Origin: Rhodamnia argentea
Lineage: Eukaryota > Streptophyta > Magnoliopsida > Myrtales > Myrtaceae
Assembly: GCF_020921035.1 (NCBI RefSeq)
Contig: NC_063151.1
Coordinates: 36,214,934 to 36,278,933 of the forward strand
Direction: 5' to 3'
DNA: 64,000 bases
Translations under genes and position numbers: made by a program
Shown here: piece after piece, positions 23,449 through 33,989 of the stretch
How positions within the stretch are numbered: position 1 is the first letter of the stretch
Layout of the letters: every line of letters starts with the position of its first letter
Notes under the pieces: model-generated
What the model was told of the DNA's origin: nothing
Databases searched by the model: none
Seen by the model: the letters and a program-made list of their open reading frames with translations, nothing else

Positions 23449-25397
23449 CTACTTGGGGAACTTGAACATGTCTGGATCGCAACCCAAATAGTGGAAAGGG
23501 AACTTGTGGTGAGATGAGGCTCCGGCATTGGCCACGACTTGCACTTGGGAGGATGGATAGGATTTAGGCAGCGGTTGGCATGGATCAGCCTGCTGCAGGG
23601 GGAGGCACTGCTGCTGCTGCTGCTGGTGCTGAGACGTGGCCGCCAGAAGTTTGTCCAAGAAGGACCAATCTCCTCCGCCGCCACTGGAACTGCTGCATGT
23701 GGAAGTAGCGGTGAGCCTCAGCATCTCCTGCACATCACCAAAGGAGGAGGAGGCGACCTCTGGGCTCAACAGCTGCGGGAGGTGCATGGAACATTCCATG
23801 TTGTAATTGTTGCACAGGAGGGACTGCAGTTGTAGATGATGATGATGATGATGAGGACGATGTTGCTTGGGCTCCACTTGTGATGTTATGCAGAAACCCC
23901 CACCACCTCCTGACTTCATGCCCTGACTGATGTGTCCACGGGACTCCTCATGATGATCTTGATGTTCTTGACCCATTTCTGCTTGGAACCCAACTCTTTG
24001 GTTCTTTTTCTTGAACACCCTGCACACCACCCAACCATCTTCCTGCAAAGAGATCGTTTTTGAATATTTTCTTGCCACTTTTTTCGAGTCACGCGACAGC
24101 AATTCCTCAGTTCTCATCCATTTAATTTCCTTTTGGCATGTAAATACATAAATCTATCTCCACTGGGTAGCTGCTGTACTAATATATGATTGAACTTGTA
24201 TATTTATGGACAAATACCTGGAGGTCTGGGGCAGATTCTTCTTCAAGCCGATACTCATGCATGATCCAGTCGGTCTTCTGGCCATGAGGAGCACGTCCAA
24301 TGTAGAAGACCAGGGTCTTCCTCATCCCTATCCTCTTTGAGTTGCTCAGGTGGATGGCCTTGTCCCTCCCTGTTGCCTTCCAAAATCCAGCTGCTGTTGC
24401 CCGATTTGTCCGTGTTCCCGTCGGATATTTCTTGTCCTTGTGGCTGAAGAAGTACCACTCGTTTTGAGGACCCGTTCCAATCTTGCACTTGTCTGCAATT
24501 GTTTACAACATGCAGCCCTCATCAGATACATCGCTAAATATATGTCGGTGCCAGTAATTAAATTTTGACTTGTACCACATCCATTCGGATGTATATTTCT
24601 CCCAAAGGCAAGGAGATATAATGCCACAACTGCACATATTAATAAGATCTGGTCCAGATTAAATTAACATCAATGCCAAAAATACGGAAACTTATACAAA
24701 CTCTATTTACAAAGTGGATAAAGCACACTAGTTTGTGTATCTCCGCCATTGCTCTGCAGTTTTATTCCACGGTCCTCTCTTTCTTTGGTGCAATACAGGT
24801 CTTCCATGCAGTCAAGCCAAAGCATGCGTCAAAAAGTAGGGTTTTGGGAGTTACATAACTGGAACTTTTCTATACATGGATGGAGCAGATAGAACACCTT
24901 TCAAGAGTATCAATACTGTTAAAAATGACCTATGAATAGGAAGAATCCTAGAACAAAATGAGAGGTAGCTAACCAACTTCTAATGCAGGTTCAATTCATT
25001 CTCTCTTTTTCTGGAAACTAATAACATGGATCTCATTATGTTCCAAAGTGAGATTTATGTACTCTGCGGAAAGAAAAATCTCTATGGACCCTTATCTTTG
25101 ATTCAAGTTGATGTGTTAGCATATACAGTCAGTTTTCTCATACCTTGGTCTATTAAAGCATGGAATGAAAAGTGCGAGGCACGGGGTATTAAATAGAAGG
25201 AACTTATGAAGCAAGTGGGCATAACGACCTTTAAGATCCCAAGGTTCGAGCTTGTTGAGATCAATCTCTCTAATAACATCTAGATCGATAGCTTCATAAG
25301 ACACCTTCTTCCTCAGATAGTAATAGAGAAGCTCCTCATCTGTGGGATGAAATCGGAATCCGGGTGGAACCGACGGTTGTCCATTGCTTGCCATCAT
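23449..25397 (-). CDS. SMB: NAC transcription factor, SOMBRERO (ANAC033) type
   Basis: Three exons on the minus strand: 25397-25229, 24492-24218 and 24042-23449, with GT-AG introns, giving 345 aa. The NAC domain covers residues about 11-160: [47 protein letters not shown] (subdomain A-B), then [58 protein letters not shown] and [14 protein letters not shown]. The exon breaks match the usual three-exon NAC layout. The C-terminal half has His, Gln and Ser runs, [20 protein letters not shown], and ends [18 protein letters not shown], which mirrors the conserved end of Arabidopsis SMB and separates it from BEARSKIN. SMB drives root-cap cell maturation and programmed cell death and restrains stem-cell divisions. 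Two ATGs start the frame (MM); either may be used. Confidence 0.93.
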
Positions 25398-28198
25398 CTT
25401 CTTCTACTTCCTTATGGGGGGGAAACGAAAAAAACAGAGAAAAATCATGCAGGTTTTATTAGCTGAGTCTACAAGCAACTTAAGAAAAGGTAGGGGGGCT
25501 GGATCCATATGACAACTGCTCTTCGTAGTCATAATATATATTTCATGCACAGAATCAAACCCTAGTATGTGTAACATGTAATAGACTACAAGCTCCAAAG
25601 AGACCTAAGAAAACTCAAGAGAGTGGATAAGAATAAAACCAAACAAAAAGAAAGAAATAAAGTGGTGTATTTGGCAAACAACAAGGACTTCGAAAACGAA
25701 GAGATGGTTTAGTAATATCTTCAAGGTCAGAAGAGGACCGCTAACGTTGTAAGTCCTCCGCAGCAACCCTAGATGGACGCACACACTCCTCCGAAAAACA
25801 ATGCATCTTATATGATATTTGGTCAGAAGGGGAAGGAGAAATTCAGAAGAAATATAGATGATGTCTTAAAACCCTAGGAAGAAAAGGATGGATACTTGTG
25901 ACGCTAGTCAACCATGGTAAATTTCTCGTGGGAATAGCTCAAGTAGTTAAACTAAGCACGCGCTTTACATGTGATCTACACTGCTCATCATGGAGTGGAG
26001 AAGAGAGGATGCTGCTCTAGAAGATAGCTGAAATGAGCATGTGCAAAACATCTAATGAATTCAAACTCTATTGCATGACCTTCGATCCAAACAGAGAGGG
26101 GGAAAAAAAGAGTGAACTGATCAGCTTCACTATTGCAGGGCATGCCCCACATATGAAGAAGACAGACAAAATAATGAAAGATGAACTAACTGATGAACCC
26201 TAGAACTGGAAGTATGCAGTTGGACGTAGCCTTAGCGACCTTTTCGACAGCAATGAACAAATATTAAGGAACATATCGACGAATTGAAAGAGAGAATAGG
26301 TGAAAGCAGAAGAAAAAGAGCAGACCTCTGATGTCAATGGCTCTGTTTCCTTTTCGTTCTTTTTGCGGAATGACAAGAAGTGAACTTTTGAAGAGGGGCC
26401 AAACTTTTTATCCGGAAGAGATGAGGGGAGAGAAGCCGCTGATGAAGAAGAGACGTGAAGGGGTGGGGCTAGAGAGAGAGAGAGAGAGAGAGAGGTCATT
26501 ATTAAACAAATTACATAGAGGGACTTTCAAACAAAGAAGCAAGGGAATTTCAAAGAAAAAGAGAGATGACGATCAGGATAGTCTCCGCCTTTTCCAATAA
26601 ACAATCCAATATTCTGCAGTAGGGATGCGGCTTGACCAGCCTCATTTTTGTCACGAGAGCTTGTATTACTATTGGACTAAAAAGCAAAAATGAGGCGATG
26701 GGTGTCCGTTGAACGGGAAACCTTGCCCCGGCTATCGCCTCATTACAATGAAGAAATTCTGCGCTGCTGTCATTTACCCATCTCCACATTTTTGTCTGAT
26801 AATCTTAGCTCACATTATGGACAGCTAGCAATCTTCTGCTCATTTTTATAAGGGCATTCCACAATTCGTCCCAACCGTTACGTGGATAATCCTGCTACTT
26901 ATCTTAGTATTCTTTTTTTTTTCCGGCCTTACCTTTTGAAAATGATGATATACAATTTATCCTTTTTAATAAAATATGCATCCATCAATTGTTCTTTTCT
27001 CCGATTGCAACCCGTTTTACGTTACTACACCTTTCAACATCGCCCCGTTGGTATTGAAATTCTTCGAAAGTAGAGTGTCCTAATAACTTGAGTAGATCAA
27101 AGCAGGTCAATTGATTATTCACACAGGGAATTAGATAGAGAGGCAAATATTTTGAATAATCAATATTCAAGAACTTGGGAGACTATTGTCTAGGTTTTGA
27201 GTGTGTATGTACATAGTTTATAAGATCATGCGAACAAAGTCGATCCTTGGATCCCGTCCGGAAGGGAATGGAAGAAGAATAGAAAGGGACTAATCTGCAT
27301 GTCCAGCATTAATTAACAGCTGGTCGTCGAATGAATAAAAGAAAAGAAAGAAAGGGATTCAATGTCAAGCTTAAATGGGACCTCAAATTCAGTGCAAATT
27401 GAGGAGAAAGAGAACTAGTTGTGGGTGGGAGATGGAGATGGGCACGTGAGGAAGCAAATCCCCTGAAAGTCCGTGGAATATACACGTGCTGATCCAACAC
27501 AGACCACACAAACCGATGTCTCGGTTGGATTAAAATTTAATTTAGTTTTGTTGATGTTGTTGGGATTGGCCTCATTCACTACCAGTACCACTACCACCAA
27601 AGGGATTCCCACGCTACCTCCCCCCTCTCTCTACATGGTTCCCGGTCAATTACGGAGACCGCCCCAGAATAATCGCTGAACATTTTGCCATTATTGATTA
27701 GTCAAGCCTCGCAACTTCATCACAATCGCCAGTCCACAACTCTCTTAAACCTGCGTGACCGTGTGCCGTTGCCTTTACGAACACTGCATTACGCCATTAA
27801 TAGTTGTAGCAATTGAGTTGTCCATGGGAATCCTATGGCCATCTCCCCACATTTCACTTGCAAAAGCTTGGAATCTTAGGTGGTCGTACTGCTTCCCCTC
27901 TTGTAATCCCAAAAATACAGGCCTGTTACTTTTAATTGTTTCATTGGAACCCCCGTGAAAAGATGGATAACTTAACTATTAGTACTAAGCATGGCAGTTG
28001 AGAGGTAAAGTGCTCGCCTCTCTCTCCCAAGATCATTATCCATGTCGTGAGCAAATCTTTGCATGACTCATGCGCTCTACCAATTATCAAGAGTTTTTGC
28101 ACCCTTTGAAGCCCATTTCCTTCGTAGCCATTGCTCTATCTAAACATTTACTGAAACTTATGGCATTTCACATACTTTTTTTTCCCCCTTTTTAAAGT
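25398..28198. other. NAC upstream region and gene-free stretch
   Basis: About 2.8 kb upstream of the NAC start holds its promoter. A (GA)n microsatellite lies at 26471-26494. No other gene was recognised; short frames are featureless. Confidence 0.4.
26471..26494. repeat. (AG)n microsatellite
   Basis: About 12 AG units roughly 1.1 kb upstream of the NAC start codon. Confidence 0.9.
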
Positions 28199-28253
28199 TA
28201 TTGACATCCAAAAATGACCAGCTTTTAGTTATTATCGGCAAGTATAAGACTTA

Positions 28254-29370
28254 GGGCCTGTTTGATAACGATTATGATTTTTTGATTCTGTTCCCGAAAT
28301 AAAAAAAGATGAGAAACCTGTTTGATAACATAAATGATTATGCTTCTCAAATTCTTTGACTATGTTCCTGGACATAAATTTAGAGCAAAAACAAGAATAA
28401 AAAAAATTAATTTTTGTTTGAGAATCACTTTTAAGAAACAATGGGAGAATTGCCAAAAAAGTCATAAACCTATTGCAATTGTTCCAATTGAGTCTAAAAC
28501 CTTTTGTAAATGTGTCAATTCAGTATATTTGGTCGGTCGGTGCCGACGTAGCGCTCACATGGCAAATTTTTAATAATACTTTAATATTTTTTAAAATTAT
28601 TTTTTAACATTTTTTCCATCTTGTGCCAATTTAGTCCGTTTGGCTAGTTGATGCGGACATGGTTCCGTCGGTCTTGACATGACAAATTTTTAATAAAATT
28701 TTTTATTGTTAATTTTTTAGTAATTTTTTTGTCTTTTTTTTTTGTTTGGGCCGACAAAGGGCTGGCGACCTCCGCCGACCCAAACCCAAAAAAGAAAAGG
28801 AAAAAAATATAAAAAATTAAAAATTAAATTATTATTAAAAATTTGCTACGTCGAAGCTAGCCAATCAAATGAACTGAATTGACACAATTGCAAAATGTTT
28901 AGTATTCTATTGCAAAAAAAAAAAAAAAAGGTTTAGGGTGAATTGACAAAATTGCAATAGATTTGGGACTTTTTTGGTAATTTTCCCAAGAAACAAGACC
29001 AAAATTTAAATGCAAATTTTTTATTGAGCTTATGTTCTTTTTTTAAGGATTTTGTATATGTCTTCATGCTCCACGAAATAAATAATTATGGATTATGCAT
29101 GATCCGTATTCATTTTATTAGTGATGCTATACAGGTTGACTTTATAGTGACAAGACATAATTTACATGAAAAATTGGGTAGAGAAATTGTTCCCGAGAAT
29201 AGAAACTTTATGCAGTTTCCAAAAATTTCTGTTTCGGGAAGCACAAATTTTATGCAGTTACTAAATGCATTCTGATTTTCTAAAACATGTCCAGAGAACA
29301 GAATAAAAAAAATGAATTCTCAACAACATTGTTTTTTTTTTTTTAATTAGAATCATTCCCAAACGCACCC
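28254..29370. mobile_element. PIF/Harbinger-like MITE in the 5' LTR of element C
   Basis: Starts GGGCCTGTTTGATAACGATT and ends AATCATTCCCAAACGCACCC, imperfect inverted ends of the GGG..GTTTG type common in PIF/Harbinger MITEs. It is flanked by TTA on both sides (28251-28253 and 29371-29373). The undisturbed copy of the LTR at about 41890 reads AGACTTAGTCAATAAG with a single TTA, which is the empty site. Another MITE, 28442-28987, is inserted inside it. Confidence 0.75.
28442..28987. mobile_element. Mutator-like MITE with perfect 9-bp TSD (inverted-terminus repeat, copy 3)
   Basis: Flanked by AAGAAACAA at 28433-28441 and 28988-28996, a perfect 9-bp duplication, which is the size made by Mutator-like transposases. 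The ends are inverted: GGGAGAATTGCCAAAAAAGTC on the left, GACTTTTTTGGTAATTTTCCC on the right. Inside are AATTGAGTCTAAAACC/GAACTGAATTGACACAATT phrases and a GC-rich core near 28745-28790. It encodes nothing, so it is non-autonomous. Its clean boundaries set the definition for the whole dispersed family. Confidence 0.8.
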
Positions 29371-30079
29371 TTAGTCAATAAGAGAAGGATTCAATCAATA
29401 ATGGACATACTACTTGATAACTTGAAGGGAGTCGGTAACTCGCTAGTGAAGTCATCGACAACATAACGTGAAATTATTGACTAGAGTCTTGAAATTTCTC
29501 ATAAAGTCATTTGTACTTACGGTATGCAACACACATGAAGATGACCACCGTTATGAAGACAAATGTTGGTTGGTTATCTTATATCCGTTCATAAAGTAAC
29601 TTCGGGTAACCACCGAAAGGAAGTTATTTGCTCTTTCAAAATGTAGTAACCTCCATGTGTAACCTTTGTTTGTAAGGGTTATAAATACCCAAGTGTACTC
29701 TTTGTAATCCCCTTCTTCAATCAATGACAAAACTCAACATTCTTTACTTTTGGCAATATATGTTTTCCTCAACTTTGTATTCTCGTACCTTTCAATTCAA
29801 GTACTTTGGTCATAGGTTTAGAGACTTTGTCGTCGATTTAATTTCTGACAAAGTATATATATTCCCTGTGAGTCATTGAGACTCATGTTTGGAATCACCA
29901 CCGAATCCTTCTCTTCGCAATAAAAATCGAAGAATCAATTTTGATGAAAGGTATTTTGTCAAACGAGATCATTTTCAACGAAACATATTTTTGGCACGCC
30001 TAGTGAGACTACTTGTCATTCGATTTGAGGAGTTACCGATGGCACGAATGAGGAGTGAAGAACCCCATAATGCTACTGG

Positions 30080-30774
30080 TAAGGGTGATCGGTTCCAAGG
30101 TGGGCAGGTTTTAAGCTTAAAACCTAGAACCTACCCTGTTTTACTGGAACCGGTTTTAGAACCTACTCTATTTTTTTTTTTGTCCGATTTTAGGGTCTAC
30201 CCGAGAACATATGTTTTTTTTTAATTTCGTTTTTTACATCAAAATAATACGAGCAATAAAACGGCTCAAAGTAAAAGATGATTGATAAAATCCTCTATCC
30301 TCCAAACACGTGGTCACTTACAACTATAAATGATGAAAAGTTCAAACACGTAGGCATGTATAATTATAAACAATAAAAATTTCAACCACATAACATAAAA
30401 TATTTATTATAGAACTCTGTTCCCCATTCATCAAAATAAATATTTAATCAATTCTACATTCATCCATAAAAATTTTACTCCAAAGAACAGATAGAGAGGC
30501 GACAAAGAATGGAGATGTAATAGATGAAGCGAGGCATAGTTAGATTCAACTTAGAGAAATTATGTTATTCTTAGTGTAGCTAAGAACCGGTACAAAAATC
30601 GATCGGGTTCTCGAGTGGGTCTGCACTTGGAACCGGAATTGAATCTGTTCAAATCGGTTCCAAAAATTTGGAACTAGGAACCAGACCTGTTTACATCGAA
30701 AGTGGAAACTAGACAAGTTGTTTGAGCGGTCCGGTTCAAATCCCGGTTCTATCCGGTCAAATTGCACACCCCTA
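30080..30774. mobile_element. hAT-like repeat, GGTTCC-rich, copy 2, inside element C gag
   Basis: Starts TAAGGGTGATCGGTTCC and ends TTGCACACCCCTA, with many GGAACCGG/CCGGTTC phrases inside. It interrupts the gag frame of element C soon after its first codons: the gag reading resumes at about 30775. The flanks do not give a clear 8-bp duplication. Confidence 0.55.
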
Positions 30775-31371
30775 AAGCTGATGTTGAAGTTTACTCTCCA
30801 CACCATGCTAACGAATGACTGGATCATTCAGTCTTCTTCCACTATTCCATTGGGGGATGGTGATCAGCGAGTAACTTTGTCAGATCCTCCGTGTGACCTT
30901 ATCGAAGCCCAGAGGAGGGAGTTGACACCAGATCATGTTATGGTGGTCACCATGTGTAGGTTGTTCAAAGAACACCGAAAAGATATGGTTTATCGCGTGA
31001 TGAATCACGTTACGGAAGTACTTAAGCCTTTGATGACCGACATGATGAACGAATGGCTTTCGAGGCCTAGATTGCCAACTCAATCGATCCTCATGAATGG
31101 AGGTCAGGCGATAATGGGGTATGTTCTCCCGCCTTATTCATCTCAATTGAATAATCCTATTACTTTGGGCCAAAATATGCCGCAATCGCTAGTGAAACAT
31201 TACAGAGGTTTGAAGTTGTCGATGGTCAAAACCAGGTTGTTTTTAACTCGAGTGCTCAGGATGATAGTACCAATCCTGGGAATCAGAATTAGAATAACCC
31301 AATCGGGAATAATAGCGCAACGACAAATTAAAATGTGCCAATGCCTGCTGATGAGAATCCAAGGCCGGTAT
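30775..31371 (+). pseudogene. Gag fragment of element C, upstream part
   Basis: A largely open frame with no recognised catalytic domain, low-complexity Asn/Gln/Pro-rich near the end. It continues in frame on the far side of the inserted copia element (from 40791) once one copy of the GGTAT duplication is ignored, which shows that both halves were one gag gene. Confidence 0.6.
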
Positions 31372-31902
31372 TGTTAGTAGTTTGTACAAACAAACTAAGG
31401 GGTACCTTGTGCCTCACCAAAAAGATGTGAGTGTGCATGTAGACTAGATTTGGCACTAACAAATAATTTCATTGTGTCATATTGCAGCAGTGCAATTGTT
31501 CACAAAGGCTTTTACAACCTCTGAAGAGATATGTTCCAATTGTGAAAGGTCATATCTGTTCGGACCTAACTCTTTAACCTTCGAAAGATTGTGTCTATTC
31601 AAAGATTTTTTTATAAATTCCTGAATATTTCTCATTTATCTGAGAACTTCAATTTTCAGAACTTTCAATTCACTTTTTTTCATAAAGCAATATAGCTATC
31701 TTTTCTGATTGTTTCAATTGAGAGATCTTGGAGAAATATTAGAATTGCTATATGTTATTCTCATCGAGATTTTGTTGTATCTTGGAGGATATTTGCCAGA
31801 AATCATTAGCAACGTTTTGGGGCAAATAAACCTTTAAAGAGAGTGTTATCACGCGAAAGTCTGATTCCGTTGGTCATCCCATTCGATAATATTTTTACAA
31901 CA
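31372..31902 (+). repeat. 5' LTR of copia element A
   Basis: Starts TGTTAGTAGTTTG, ends TTTTTACAACA, and is followed by ATTTTAAGAATT and an ATG-initiated gag start (MELESIK) near 31928. The same arrangement follows the 5' LTR of element B. Confidence 0.85.
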
Positions 31903-32372
31903 ATTTTAAGAATTTATTTCCACAATAATGGAGTTAGAATCAATCAAATTCATGAATCGAGATACGGTGAGACTGGACCGTTCTAGATGACAACAATTTC
32001 GCTCGTTGGAGGTGTTGGCGGAAAGATAGGATTGAAGCAACTTATTATTATTTATTTCAATCCTTAATCCTCGTTGCTTCTCATTATGTCCGATGGATAT
32101 TTTAGTCCCAAGAAGACTTATGATATTTGTAAAGACATTTGTGGCCAGGCCAATCGTGCAGCTTTGGAATTTGCGGCATGTACTTAACGTGTCTAAGGAA
32201 ACTCTTTGCAAAGTCTATGGATGGCGAATCCGTGAGTTCCCGATGTGGGTCTATGATCCCGTTTTGTTCAATAACGACGTGGACATTGTGACGATTCAGT
32301 GGAAGGATTTGTATCATTACATATCAGGGTTTGTACTGCTTGAGAAAAACTCGACATTTACTGGACTACTGA
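31903..32372 (+). pseudogene. 5' internal remnant of copia element A with unidentified open stretch
   Basis: The first 90 bases match the leader and gag start of element B. From about 32040 to 32372 the sequence no longer resembles element B. It contains the phrase SPKKTYDICKDICGQANRAALEFAAC followed by stops. The source of this stretch was not recognised; a captured host fragment is possible. Confidence 0.4.
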
Positions 32373-32723
32373 TGTAGAACAGTTGGCACAGAAGTTCCTA
32401 GAAAAATTCGATTACCAGAAGTTAGGGCGGTTCCGCCGCCATAAATAGACCCTTGAAATACGTATCGCACCATTTATGGAGCTGCAATCTTTTCATCCCC
32501 AAAATCACGCATTTCCTTGATTTTCGGATAACTGAAGCATTTTTATTTATTTGCTTTTCGTTTTAATTTGATTCTCATTATGGCATTTTATGACATTTTT
32601 ATTTCCATAAGGGAGTCCTTCTTGTATAAAGGACGTCCACCCTATGTAATGTTCACAATTCATTTTCTCAAATATCAACCAATCATTTTGGGAAAGCTTT
32701 CCAGATACTACTTCCCTGCGTCA
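32373..32723 (+). repeat. 5' LTR of gypsy element D
   Basis: About 351 bp, starting TGTAGAAC and ending CTGCGTCA just before the primer-binding-like TTTGGTATTAGAG. Confidence 0.7.
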
Positions 32724-32754
32724 TTTGGTATTAGAGTGGGTTCTCCTTACGGCG

Positions 32755-33890
32755 ATGACTAATAACTTGAATAGAAATGCCTCCGTAGTTGAGAGCTGTG
32801 CCAATGAGCCCATTACACGAGAGGAGTTTACCCAGTTTGTTGAGGAAACTCAACGAATCCTGCAAGATAACCAACGGACGATGCAAGATTTGTTTGCCTT
32901 AATCCAACGGTTGTCTGCAAACCCTAACCCCGACGTTCTTCCGGCTGAACGTGCTCCGAGCGCTTGCGTCCCAGAAGTAGCTGTGGAACGTAGGGTGAAC
33001 CCCCAGCACAGGCGTCAAGCCTTTGCTGAGGATTCCGAAGAAGATGAAATTGAATTTCTGGATCCGGTCCTTAGGGGCTACTAGAATAGAGGCTATCGAA
33101 GGGATCCAGAACAATACCAATTGAAGGTCGACCTCCCAATTTTCTATGGCAATCTCAACATCGAAGACTTCCTTGATTGGCTTTGGGAAGTCAAGAAATT
33201 CTTCGATGCCATGGATATTGAAGAGGAACGTCAAGTCAAATTGGTGGCTTACAAGCTGAAGGCTGGTGCCTTGGCGTGGTGGGAGCAAACATAACTATCC
33301 CGTTGTCATCAAGGCAAGGCTCCCATCCAAACCTAGAATCGGATGAAGCATATGCTCAAGGTACGGTTCCTTTCACCTAACTATGAATAAGTCATGTTCT
33401 AATAATTTCAAGACTGCAAACAGTTGGATCGGATGGTTCAAGTCTACACAAAGGAATTACTCCCACTTTCGGCCCGCAATAATCTTGCTGAATCGGAAGC
33501 GCAACAAGCTGCCATGTATATTTATGGCCTACGCTTAAACATCAAAGGTCGTGTTTTGCTGCATCGTCTATATTATGTAGAAGATGCACAAGAGCTGGTC
33601 AGAAAAATGGAGTTACAATTGGAATGAACCAACTTCTCAAATCGAGCGAGCAATTATATTCCTTGAGGGACATTCAGACGAGGAAAACCTTATGATGCTG
33701 CTGAGTCATCTAATCGGCAATCCAACACTATGAACCAAAATTTGGGGAATACTATTGGGGCGCCCAAGCCTCCCGAGCCTCCTACCTCAAAAGCTCGTGA
33801 TATTGCTCAAAATCCCTACGTGAAGCCCTACCTAGGGAATGCTTTAAGTGCAACAAACCCGGACACCTCTCAAGTGATTGTCTACGGGGG
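32755..33890 (+). pseudogene. Gypsy D gag with zinc knuckle
   Basis: Starts with ATG at 32755, about 30 bp after the primer-binding-like site. Contains the gag phrase FYGNLNIEDFLDWLWEVKKFF and KLVAYKLKAGALAWWEQ, then a CCHC zinc knuckle (CFKCNKPGHLSSDC) near 33840-33882. Stops at 33082 and 33292 and at least one frameshift break it. Confidence 0.8.
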
Positions 33891-33989
33891 AAGGTGGTGA
33901 ACCTGGACGAGCATGAAGGTGAACTTTACAAGAATGACTAGGAGGATGAAGAAGAAGCGGCCGATGAAGAAGGAGAATATGTTAACTGC

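Larger units (their letters stand above)
28199..29985 (+). repeat. 5' LTR of element C, split by a MITE
   Basis: Matches 41848-42591 once the insertion at 28254-29370 is ignored. Begins TATTGACATCC (TGTTGAGACT in the other copy) and ends CGAAACA in both copies. Confidence 0.75.

Noticed and set aside
30725-30745. tRNA B-box-like GGTTCAAATCCCGG
   Set aside because: No A box, acceptor stem or cloverleaf around it; explained by the GGTTC-rich hAT-like repeat.
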